DNA of 64,000 bases, taken from the NCBI GenBank assembly GCA_018136815.1, contig CM030940.1:1922601-1986600 (forward strand), read 5' to 3'. Source of the stretch: Isochrysis galbana (taxonomy: Eukaryota; Haptophyta; Isochrysidales; Isochrysidaceae). Positions 17,658-28,500 of the stretch are shown here, piece by piece. Under the pieces are notes generated by a model, which saw nothing but the letters and a program-made list of their open reading frames with translations, ran no database searches and had not been told where the DNA came from. The translations under genes and the position numbers were made by a program. The number at the start of each line of letters is the position of its first letter. The stretch's first letter is position 1.

Positions 17658-20600
17658 TCAAGTAACGCGCAACTCTCCTCGCCCCTCGCGTGGGGTGACC
17701 TGTTCTTGCACCTCGACCTTCACCACCGTGGCAATGGATTGGCCCGTCAACGCACCGGACGCAAGGGAGACATTCACAAAGCCCGTCGCATGGGGCAGCA
17801 GCACGGGAGCGAACAGGCAGACGCGCTTCACAGCTCCGTCATCCTCGCCCTCGCATCGGAAGGAGGCAGAGCGTTGTCGGCTGGCATATGTACCGTCACC
17901 CGAGATGCTAAGCAGTGCATGCGTCGCGCCAGAAAAGGCAGGAATAAGGCGCACACTCAGGGAGCCGGAGGTCGGCGCCGCCTGTCCGCCACCTCCGCTC
18001 CACACCACGTCGATTTGCGTCATCCGGGCCCCCTCGGCCACAAGGAGGATGCCCATCGGCTGCACATAGGCGCGGCGTCCAAAGGCGTCGCGCGGTACGA
18101 CGCGCACTTCCCCCCCCTTGCGCGCGCCACAATCAACCTCTGCCGTTCCCGGACCTAGATCTGACCCGCCGAGGCCGGTGCTCGAGGCGGGAGAGTACCT
18201 TGTTAGGTCGCAGAAGAGGCAGAGCCACCCGAGGTCGGCGCCGCCGCACACTAGATACGCTCCCGCGTTCCTGCGGTGGGCGGGTAGCACGGCGACATCA
18301 GGTGCCAAAGGGCACACATTCGATTGTCGAGGGGCGCGCACCTCCAATGGCCGTAGAACCCAACGCCGAAATCTGCGGAGTAATCGTCGCGGGAGAGCAT
18401 GTCATTGCCGGCGTGCATCCCCATCGAGGCGGAGCCGTCGCTGCGCACGTTGGTGAGGCTGCCGCCGCTCGCGCAAGCGGCGAGGCGCCACAACCAGCTG
18501 TTGGACGGCTCTTGCATAAAGGCGTGCGCGTAGAGGGCCACCGAGTTGAGGGCGGCGGCGTAGTGGTGGAAGACGCGCTCGTTGCCGCGGGGCGTCGCAC
18601 CTGCACCGTTCTCACCAGGGCGGAGCCGTAAGATGGACTGGGCCGCATCATCACGGCCCGATAGCTCGCGCCCCTAGATGCTCAAGGGAGAGTGCCTCCC
18701 TTACCGTTGATGGTAAAGTCCCACCACCGGCGCGCAGAGCCGCAATAGGCCCAATGAGGCACGGCCGACGTATACGCAGTGACGGCATCCTTGACCTGAT
18801 TTCAATCGCAAGTTCCGCGGAAGTGACCCAAGAGCGGACGCAGTGCGCTTGGCCGTAAAGACGCTGCGCCAAAGCTGGTGCCGGTGTGGCGCTATTACGC
18901 TCCTGCAGTCGGAGGCCAAAAGCAGCTGCGAACCTGGCGCGCCTCGTCCAATTTGCCAAAGCGCGTTAGCCATGTCGCTATTTCCTCATGACCTGTTGAG
19001 TCCCACGCAAATTCGCTGCCGTACGGAAATGGCATGCGTAGCCATACGCCCATCCGGCGCTCAGTCACCTCCTACAGCAAGCGTAGGCGACAGGATGCTC
19101 AGCGATGCAGCCACCGCATGATAACACACACGACGAGTTACCCACGTGCGCGAAGAGCAACACGGGGAGGCAACTCGCTGGTCACAGTACCTGTAATTCA
19201 GCTGCCTCCTCCTCCCATCCCTCACGCTCGAGGTCGGTCAGTAGGATCTCAAATACAGAACCGACCATCAGCCCCCACTGCGCCGTTCCGACGCCGTTAC
19301 CCTGTCGTTTCGTCCACGGGTCGCCGCCCCACCGCCAGACGGCCAAAGCTGTTGCATGTGCCCGGCGCAGGTACCACTCCCAAGGCCGGCGCATAGCGAG
19401 GGGCGGAGTCGCATAGCGGGCCGCCCGGTAGAGCGCCCAGTAGACGGTGGTCACGTGAGGGTAGTTGTACGCGCGCCACGACTCGAGCGAATGGGGGCCC
19501 GACCAGCAATCCATCCAAGAGCAGCGCGTTTGCACCCGCGGATTACCTGGCGGCGCGGGTGAGCAGGCGTCGTGAGAATGAGTTGGCCTCCAGCGCAGGG
19601 CACGTTCTCAGCTCGACGGTGGCGGGCGTGGCGAGGCAGCGTGCGCACCTGTGATCCAGCAGCCGCGGCACACGCGCGAGAGCTCTGGAGCCACAGCGGT
19701 GGCTGCCTTCCCCTTCGCTGACTCCGGGTCATTGAGCTCGTCGTCCCAATAGAGCAAGGAGAGGCGCACCTGCGGCACGTTCGCGCAGCGTGGTCTGGCA
19801 TGCCAGGGCACACCGCGCGCCAGGAATCCGTTGGAATGAGGGGCGGGTAGCAGTGGCGCGCCTGGTCGTCGGCGCCTTGCACGAATCGATTGCGGTCGGG
19901 GTGATCGCCCTGGAAGAGAGTCTCCGCGACGTACGCCTCTAGCTTCGCAACCTCGTCGGCTACGCCCATGCCCACCTGCGCGCCAGAAGGCGAGGGTGCA
20001 AGGCCCGTCGGCCGAAGAAGGCAATGCGACTTAGGTGCCATGGGCTTGCGTACCTGCTTGACCGCCATGGCGACACCAGCGGACGCCCCCGCCTCGTCGG
20101 AAAGGCCGCCCATGTACACTCGCCGTTCTTGTGTGACACGCGCGCCGCCGTGCCGCGCGTCCCACCCAAAGAAGGCGCCGTCACGATGCCACGGGTCCTC
20201 GGTACCAACCGGCAGCCAGGCACGACCCGCGCCGTGCTCACCGAGCGCACGCACAAGGTCGGTGGCAGGCGCAGCTACGTGCAGGTGCACACTCATCCTG
20301 AGCTGGCGCGTTGCCGACTGCACAAGCAGCTCTGCCGGCAGTGTGACAGAGATGCGCACGCGGCCGTCGGAGGTTGGCGCTTTGGGGTGAAGGGCGAAAC
20401 GAAGGTGCACCACAGAAGGGGCGACGGCGGGGGTGTCCGAGTGCGCGGCCGCCACGAGCCGCGCTCCAACCAGCGTCACAGCCATGCCTAACGGTGGATC
20501 GGTGAAAGTGCCCGCCGAGGCGGCCAGTGCGCGCAGGCTACCGTCGGAGTTGAGGCGTGAGGGAACACGCAAGAGGAGCGACGCATTGGTATAGTCGCTG

Positions 20601-23250
20601 TGTAGGATGGGGCCTGTCCGCGCGCGCGAGGGGCGGCGGGGGGTTGGGGGGGATGGGCTTCGGGGGAGGGCGGGGGAGGGAGGGCAAGGAAGAGGGCCAA
20701 GATGCTCGGTGGCACTTGCTACTCTAGGGCGAACACGCACTCGGCAGGACAACCGCGACGGGCAGCCCGGCGCGCAATAGCGTCGCCTCCACCTCCTCGA
20801 GCGATGGCGAGAGGACCATACGCAGGCCGTACACCACCTCGCCTCCGGATGGGATCTCGGCAGAGGTTGGCTCGTTCCACTGCTTCGTGTTGCGCCACTC
20901 CTTGGGCGCATGGCCTGCGGAGTGCAGCATCTGCGCCGAGGGACGGGGCGTCGGCTGAGATTGGCGTGGGTGCATGTCGGCGACGGTACGGGTACGTGCG
21001 AACGCGTCGCGAGCGGCGGCGCCCGCACACCAGCTCGTGCGTGTTCTCATACATGAAGTCAAGCCGCATTGCGTCGTCGCCGCCATAGGCGCGCCACGCC
21101 TCGATAGAGGTGCCCTCCTCGGGCACGAGGAGGAGGACGGGGCCTTTGCCTGTGGCGCGCGTCACCTTGGCAATTGAAACACGAGGCCGTGAGCTGGCAC
21201 CAACAGAGCGAGCGCATTATCCGCAGCGGGCGAGCCGAGCTTGGGCCAAGCCTAAGCATCGCTCCAGCACGCACCTGCACATACCCCGCACCCATGCCGA
21301 GATACGGCTCTACAAAAGAGCAAGTCATGGCGACCTGCGCGGTTTGTCAAATGGGTGCATGCAACCAATTCGTGCGGCGGACCACGGGATGCAGGGGGCA
21401 AGGGCCGCACCGGAGAGGCGCGCGGGCACACCTGCGGCAGAGTCCGCCCGACAAAGTCTTGGTCAAAAGGCATCGCGAGGCCGAGGGAAGCAATCTTGAG
21501 CGGGGCCTCCCCCGCGTTTTGCAGCCGGAGCCGCATGATGAGGGCGCCGCCGGCGGAAGGAGCCTCTGCCACAAGCTCGCGGCGTACGCGGAGCGGTCCG
21601 TCGGATACTGTAGCAGAGGCACCACCCGCATACGCCGCTGCGAGCGGGCAGGCGCCGGTGCCCGTACGCCCGCGCCCCGAGAGAAGCGGCACGCGGCGCA
21701 GGTGCCGCCAGAGCCACACGCCAACCTCAGCTGGCCGGCGGAGCGTGCCGCCCGCAAGGAGGCTGGCGCCAGTCTCAGGCGCGGCGTCGGCCAACGCCCT
21801 CGACTTGGCAACGGCGCCACTGCCCACGCTCGCACAGTCCACTTGCGGACCATTGGCGTATGAGCCACGAATCGTTAGGTCGCCTAGGTGGAAGAAGCCG
21901 TCGGCGGTGCGGTCCATGTGGCCAGCTGCGCGAGGTGAGGGAGGATCAGGCGACCAAGCATGCGCTGCTTGGCTATGCGTGCACCGGTGCCGCACCTGGA
22001 CCGAGGTTGACTTCGGGGTCAGCGAGCGGCAGCACAAAGGAGAAGTGCGGCTCCTTGGTAGGCGCCGTGCCGCCAGGCACGAAGCGCGGGCTGAGTAGCT
22101 CGAGCGTTCCGGTCTCGTTACGTAGGCCGACCGAGAGCGTGGCCGACGAGATCATGTTGAGCGCCGACTGCTGGCGGTGAGCGCGACGTTGTCGCTCTGC
22201 AGCGCAGCAATGAGGATGGGGCGTGCCGGCGGTCGGATGGCGCCGGCATTTCGGGCTACGACACGTGCAGTTACGCTCACCGACCAGCTTGAAGTCATCT
22301 GGCGAGCTGCCAGGTGGCATGAGGCCACCAGAGGTCCATGCGCGAGAGGCGTGGCCAGGCACGCTCGGATCAGCCGTGTGCTTGAGCCAGCACTGGCCGA
22401 GTCGAGGGCCGCATTCCTACCAAAGAAAAGGAGATGCGTTCAACAGTTTCGAACGCGCACGGGAAGCAAGCCGGTTTGGCGCTGGCTCACGCGAAGCTCC
22501 CTTGCGGTACGCTGCCGATGCCGAGCATGCACACCTCGGCATCGGCGCAAAACACCCACGCGTTGCAAGGGAGCACGTCACGTGACTCGCCCCTCGCCGC
22601 GCGCTCCGACGCCTCCCTGGCGTGAAGCTCACATGCTGCACAGCAGGCAGCCGCGTCGGTGAGCACGTGCTTGTCGCCCCACCTAGCAGCAAAGATGAGG
22701 GCTGGGGCGGGTTGAAAGCGCGCACAGAGGGAGGAGAGACGGCTAGGGAGGGTCAGGAGCGGTCGCGTGAGGAAGCGAGAAAGAGTAGTCGAGCTGTTGC
22801 TCCCTGGAAGAACGGCGCAGGCGGAGGGAGGGAGGGCCGAGCGGGGCCGCCGCACCTGACTGCGACACCGTCGTACTCAGTCCTTTCCCTCGCGTGGCAC
22901 TGCGGCGGCAGAGCGAGTGTATGGTCTGCCGCGAGGAGCGGGGCGAGCGTGGGCGGTCCGAGGATGTCCACCCTTGCCTCGGTGGCCGTGGCAGCGGTGG
23001 TGGGCGCTTGGCGGGAGCCGGCAGGGGAAGGGTGCGGGAGAGAAGAGAGTGAGGAGAGAGAGGATGAGGGAGGGCGTGTAGAGAGAGAGAGGGAGGGGGA
23101 GAGAGAGGGAGGGGGCGAGCGGGAGAGGGAGAGCGAGGAGCGGGGTGCGGTGGCAGCGGTGGCGGCGGCGGAGGAGTAGAGCGCGAGGAGAGCGAGGGCG
23201 GCCACGGCGCAGAGCAGCCAGCCGAGGGCAGAGCCGCGGCGGGGAGCCAT
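17658..23250 (-). CDS. Large secreted/anchored protein with PAN-like domain and DUF5695-like body
   Basis: A multi-exon gene of about ten or more exons. The N terminus (23250, MAPRRGSALGWLLCAVAALA) is a signal peptide or anchor, followed by a Ser/Pro stalk translated from a CT tract. Then comes a Cys-rich PAN/Apple-like domain: EYDGVAV joined to WGDKH across an apparent GC-AG intron, CCAACE, CNAWVFCADAE, and after another intron ECGPRLGQCWLKH with a W-T-S-G motif. The rest, about 900 residues, matches my memory of DUF5695 (fungal/bacterial secreted proteins): DGFFHLGDLTIRG (about 21880), AFFGWDARHGGARV (about 20160), an NYPHVTTVYWALYRAARY helix and RPWEWYLRRAHATAL (about 19470-19360), then MVGSVFEILLTDLEREG. 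Tandem aromatic helices suggest an (alpha/alpha)6 glycosidase-like barrel. The stop is at 17658. Function is unknown; secretion and carbohydrate action are inferences. Exon edges are approximate. Confidence 0.6.
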
Positions 23251-23335
23251 CGGAGGGGGGGGAGAGAGAGAGGGGGAGGAGGGGGACGGGGAGGAGCAAT
23301 CACTAGGAGAGAGAGAGAGGGGGGGGGGGGGGGGG
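23040..23335 (-). repeat. Sense-strand CT tract at the 5' end of the DUF5695-like gene
   Basis: The plus strand is GA/G-rich, with (GA)n blocks at 23040-23140 and 23262-23310 and a G-run at 23318-23336. It overlaps the first coding exon (Ser/Leu/Pro-rich stalk) and reaches about 90 bp upstream of the ATG. Confidence 0.8.
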
Positions 23336-23339
23336 GGAC

Positions 23340-23876
23340 CCAGAGATAGGAGAAAAGGAGAGGAGAGATAGACAAGAATAAGTCAGAAGAGGGAGTTTTT
23401 GCGGGGGTTGTTCCGCTGAGGTTTTCCTCATTGAGCAACGCTTCTCGTCAACTGTTGTTCTAAAAATGGACTGGAAGGTGCTAGAAGGCTCAAGGAGGCA
23501 TTGGGGGCATGGGGCATGGCCCATACCCTAGATGGGAAATACGTATTCACCGTATTTGGCCAGGGGAGTGTAATAATAGTAATGAGATCTAATGGCTAAT
23601 GGTCTAATGGTGTTATTTAGTTTTAGTACAGAGACCTCCTTCCTGCACTGCGTATCTGGTATCTGGGCGTCTGGGCGTCTGGGCTGCTAGTTTTTCTAGG
23701 GTGGTGATTATGAAAGGGGGGCCCGGGAGCTTTCCTCACCCTACCTACCTCCTTCTCCTTGTCCTGGGCGCCGCCTGTATATGTGATGTCGTCGTCGTGA
23801 CTAGGCGATCTCCCGACTCTAGCCGGATAGTGCGAACTACGAACTATTCTTTTTCCTTTGAAAGTTATACTTATAA
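23340..23876. other. Intergenic, no gene seen
   Basis: Includes a short TCTGGGCG-type direct repeat at 23655-23685. No domain-bearing frame is seen. Confidence 0.4.
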
Positions 23877-24034
23877 ATGGATGACCTAATATCAGGTATC
23901 AGGGGTGGTGGACCTTATATCATGATATCAGGACCTAATATTAGGCTGATGGAGCAACTAGGGACAACTCGGGCGACTCGGAGGGCAAGCGAGAACCCTC
24001 CGAGCTGCCCAAGCAGGTCGTCCTCGACGGCGGC

Positions 24035-24099
<65 letters not shown>

Positions 24100-24604
24100 C
24101 AGCTGCGACGACGACGATGACGACGAGGGGGAGGAGTAAAGCCTTGGACCTGCACCTGGGCATGGCTGTCGAGTACAAGAACATGGGCATCGGCCGGATC
24201 GTCGAGCTCGGCAAGGGTACCCTCTACGGCGACAACAAGGTGAAGGTCATGTTTGAGAACCATACCAACGGCAACAACAACCTCCAGGTGTGGGTCCTCA
24301 CCCATGATCTCATCATCCAAGTGCGTCTCCAACACTTGCAGCAGCGGCGTCCGCTCCTGAACGAAATTGGTCGGTGTACGGACAAATTCACTCTCAATCT
24401 CGGTCGAGCATGCGTCATGATGTCGCTGATAAGCTCGTCTATTGCCTCGAATCGATGCCTGTGCAGATGCGTGTGCAAAGCGCTGGATGGTCTCCGGATG
24501 TTGCAAAGTGGGACAGCGATGATGATAGCGACGCCGAGGACGATTGGCTTGGCGATGAGGCTGTGAGCCCAAGTGAGGAGCAGTTGCGCACGCTCCTTAT
24601 TTGA
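23877..24604 (+). CDS. Unidentified ORF(s) around a GAC-repeat; possible mobile-element protein
   Basis: The frame from 23877 (MDDLISGIRGGGPY) crosses a (GAC)n repeat at 24038-24123. It then encodes a compact, non-repetitive block of about 60 residues (24145-24330) with LGMAVEYKNMGIGRIVELGK, a GDNKVKVMFE strand pair and a WVLTHDL end, reminiscent of a small SH3/Tudor-like barrel. A second frame (24374-24604) ends in an acidic tail (KWDSDDDSDAEDDWLGDE) and a stop. A splice between them is plausible, with the apparent coding running to 24604. No family was recognised. It could be a real short gene, a pseudogene or part of a transposon. Confidence 0.3.
24030..24123. repeat. (GAC/CGA)n trinucleotide repeat
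   Basis: About 30 near-perfect GAC units with GCGGCGGCG before and GATGACGACAGC interruptions. Depending on frame it would encode poly-Asp, poly-Thr or poly-Arg, so it alone does not establish the reading frame. Confidence 0.85.
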
Positions 24605-24992
24605 GAAATTGAGAAAGAGTATCCACTATCGTCACTGGCGCGGCGCCGCCGCGGCGCCGCGGCGCCGCATCCGTTGCCCATAAGCCATAAGCCACCGCAC
24701 AAACACGGAAGAAAAAACGGAGGGGGTTTGAAACACGAAACACGGCAAACACAGCTGTGTTTGACCTTGGTAGAAACACGGTGAAAACGTGTTTCCCAGC
24801 TAGGGTTAAAATCCCCTGTTGGACCGCCCTGGTAGATGCTGATTGGTGATGATTCCAAATATAGGTTGCTGAAATGTTGACATGGAAAATATAAAATTCT
24901 CTATGCTTCGATCTATTTTTAGAACGTATAGGGTAAGACGACAACACACTAAAAAATACTGTGTCGCGGTGAAGGCGGGAAATCAGCGGGGG

Positions 24993-25000
<8 letters not shown>
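24605..25000. repeat. Palindrome-rich intergenic DNA
   Basis: At 24640-24670 nested GGCGCCGCGGCGCC palindromes occur. At about 24755-24770 there is the perfect 16-bp palindrome AAACACAGCTGTGTTT, followed by a GAAACACGGTGAAAACGTGTTTC inverted repeat. This may be a transposon end. No gene is seen. Confidence 0.5.
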
Positions 25001-25026
<26 letters not shown>

Positions 25027-25361
25027 GAGAAAGAGGCCGTCCCTGTTTATAATGTGTACCTCTACTCTCTTTCCTCTCGCGCCTCTCCCTCTCTTCTCTC
25101 TCTCTCTCCTAGGAGATCTCTCTCCTCTCGACTACTCTCTCCTCCTCCGCTCTCCGCGCGCGCCCCTTCTCCACGAAACATTCATCCATCCCCTCCGCCC
25201 TCTTCACGTTCTCGGCCTATCGAGCTCTCCTCTCTGGGAGAACCCTCGAGAGAGCCACCTCTTGCAGCCTGACCCCGCCCCCCAGGGGAGCGTCGTCCCC
25301 CCTCTCTCTCAGTCTTCTCCCTGTATTCTCGCTCTCCATACATTTATTACACCTCACCACA

Positions 25362-25446
<85 letters not shown>

Positions 25447-25500
25447 CCTCCCTCCCTCTCTCCCTCCCTCCCTCCCTCCCTCCCCCCCCCGCCCCACCCC
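25000..25500 (+). repeat. (CT)n tract in the 5' region of the ATM-like gene
   Basis: Begins with a GA block (24990-25035), then CT-rich DNA, an almost uninterrupted (CT)n run (25366-25441), and CCCTCCCTCC/C-runs up to about 25500. It ends about 50 bp before the first Met used for the ATM-like gene. Frames here only translate Ser/Leu. Confidence 0.85.
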
Positions 25501-25552
25501 CCCGCCCTCTTCCCCTCACTCCAAACCCCACCTCTTCTGCTGTCGCGTGGGC

Positions 25553-28500
25553 ATGCCTCCGTCCCTCCGTTCCTCTCCCTCCTCGCCCACACACGACCCC
25601 ATGGCGCACACCGAACCGTCCCTTCCCTCACAACCACCAGCTGCCCCTCCCTCACATCTCCTTTCACATCTCCTCTTACAGCTTGGTGAGCTCTCTGCAC
25701 AGCTTGGCTCTATCGCAGTCAAGGGGCAGAAGCTCAAGGCGGCGCGCGCTCTCGCCCAGCTGGAGGAGCTGCTGACGTCTCGTGCTTCCCGGCCAGTTCT
25801 CCGCCTCGCTCAGCTCGAGGGCCGGCTGCCACCGTGGAAGCAAACATTTGGGGCCATCGCAAAGTACCTGCGCGCCGACAAGACACCGAAGCCCAAAGAT
25901 GTCGAGCGGCTGGATTCGATCGTTGAGGCGGCGGCGAGAGTCGGAGCTGAGCTTTCTGAGGATGGCTCCCTTGACCTCTTGCTCAAACTGGCGCTTGACG
26001 CACTGTGTGATGCTAAGCATGCAGTGCCAGCGGTGTGCCAGGCTTGCAGCGACACTGCCCACTCCATTGCCACTTGCCTGCACGCTCACTCCGCGCACTG
26101 GTACGGCTGAGGTCTGGTCGCGGCCTTCCTTGACTCTCAGGTGGTCGAGACAGGCGTCCATGGCTCGCCGCATAGCGCGTATATCTCGTTGCTCCTCTCA
26201 CTCTCACGCAAGCCTCACCGCGGGCTCCGCCGGCTGAGCGTGCGCCGGCGCAGGGATCTCCTCCTTTACATCTTGGAATGGTTGTGCGGTGAGCAGAGGG
26301 CCGGGCCGCATCGCAGTGTTCTCGAGTGCAAGGGCTTGATGCAGCGGTATGTCACCCTACTTGGCGCGCTCGTTGACGATTGGCCAGGCGATATGCAGGT
26401 GTGGCACCCACCTACAGTCAGCGGCTTTCAGGATGCGCGGAAACGGCCGCCACTTCCTTCGCTCGCCGATAGGTGGAAGTCGTCGATAGCGATGGCGACG
26501 CCGCCAACGGGCCGTTTTCTCAGCTTCTCGCCTTCTTTGCTCACGTACTCGGTGCCAACGAGAAGTTCGCCACCGACGCAGGCTTGGTAGTCGCGAACGC
26601 CTCGGCGCACGAGAACCCGACGGGCGCATTGCTGGCCGCCTCGCACCTTGCGCCAGGCATCGAAGTCCTGCTTGGCTCTCTATGGCGCATCATCATCAGC
26701 GCCATCCTTCGTCATGGTCTTAATGCTGTGGCCGAGGTCGCAGCCTTCGGTATCCAGCCCATGTTGCAGGTGAGCACGTCGGGATCCTGCCACCGCCGCA
26801 CGTCGTGGATCCCGAGCCGCGTGGCGTGCACATTTCAGTTGGGGCCCGCCCCCTACAGGTGCGGATTCGCGAGAGCTGGGACTCACAGCGCGCCTCGCTC
26901 CAAGAGGAGCTCACCTACTTTCTCCGCTTCTTTTTCGCGTGCCTGGCGCCTTGCGACTTGCTCGGCCATTCCTCATCACGTACGGCCCGCCTCCCTGCCG
27001 TCGCCCATGCCTGCTGGCACGGGTCCTCCGAAAGCCGTACACTTGCCTTCATGTTGCGCGGAGAGCTCGTGCACGGCACGCGACTTGCTGCGGGCGCCAA
27101 CCTGCTTGACGCGCGCTGCACGAGCGAGGAGGCGTGGCTAGCACGCTCTCTCCTACAGCTCATAGCCACCGTGCTGCTTGCCAACGACGACGCACGAGCA
27201 AGCGGCGTGGGCACACTTGGGGGCGGACGGGCCGGCGGCGAGCAGAGTCTGCCAACTTCCATGGGCGGCCAAAGCGCACAGTGGCTGCCAGCCGCCAAGC
27301 GTGCACGCGATGCCGACACGGACGCATTACATGAATCGCTGCTGCACGCGCTGCGTGGTGCGAACGCCAAGGGGCGCGCCGATGACCGGCCTCGCTATTT
27401 GCTCTTACTCGGAACCGTGTGTGATCAGCGGCATGGTTGGCCGGCCGCCGAGCCGCGCGCGGCGCTCATCAAGGCGCTGCTCCTTCTCCTGCCCGCTGCC
27501 GGTGCCTTGCCTCACTGGCCGACTCTTCCGCTCGTTACCTGGTGCCTTTTCCGGCTCGCGGCCGCCGCGCCCATTGGCGCTGACGATGTCGCATGGCACG
27601 AGGCATGGCTCCGGCTAGCCGCACTGGCCACAATCCTTATGCCGGCAGTGCACGTAGCATGTGCGCCTGACATTGCCACGTCTGTCGCTGCTGGCCCGTC
27701 CGACGGAGGAGTAGCCGACGGTGCGCGCGCGAGTCTACGCCCACCGCTCATTTCGGCCCACTTCTGCTTCCGCTGCCTTGAGATTATCCTGGAGCGGCGG
27801 CTTCTACCTTCTCCGAACCGTGAGGCAGCGTTGCTCTCGGCATTGACCGCGGCGCCCAAGTGGCTGGGTGCACCAGCCGACGAGGCGGTCTCTGCTTTCT
27901 CGATCTTGCCACTAGACGAAGGTGAGGGTCGTCACTCGGCGAGCGTGAACGCAAAGGGCCAGCAACCATCCGCTGTACTTTCCGCGGCGCTTTCGCTTGG
28001 AGCATCCCTCGTAGGAGCTGTGCCTTCTTTGTGCCACGAGCGGGATGTAGCATATAGCAGTGAAACGGCCGGGGTGTTGTCGCAGGACAAGACAAGATGG
28101 CACGACGTCTTCGAGCATGACGATAGCGACGACTGCGATGAGGAGCTACAGCGTGCTCAACCGGTCGTCAGCGTCGGCGCCGGCGATCCAACGGGCGCCA
28201 AGACTCCGGGCGAGTCCAGTGTTGGCACGGCATTGAATGAAGGTAACTCACATGTAGATAGACAAACATCACTTAGCGCGCACGCGGTGCTAGTGGAGGC
28301 GCTTGTTGCGAGTGCTGCGGCAGCTGAGCTTGTGGTGCCGGCTTTGGACTCCATCCACCCGGCGAAGGGCGCGAAGCAGCTCGCTACCATCGAGTCTCCG
28401 CTCAGCCTAGGCGATGGGGCGGTGGGCAGAGATAGGAATAGTACGCCCTTCGATTACTGCTCCCGGTCATGGCTTCGCGTTACTGCTGTCCTTCGCGCCG

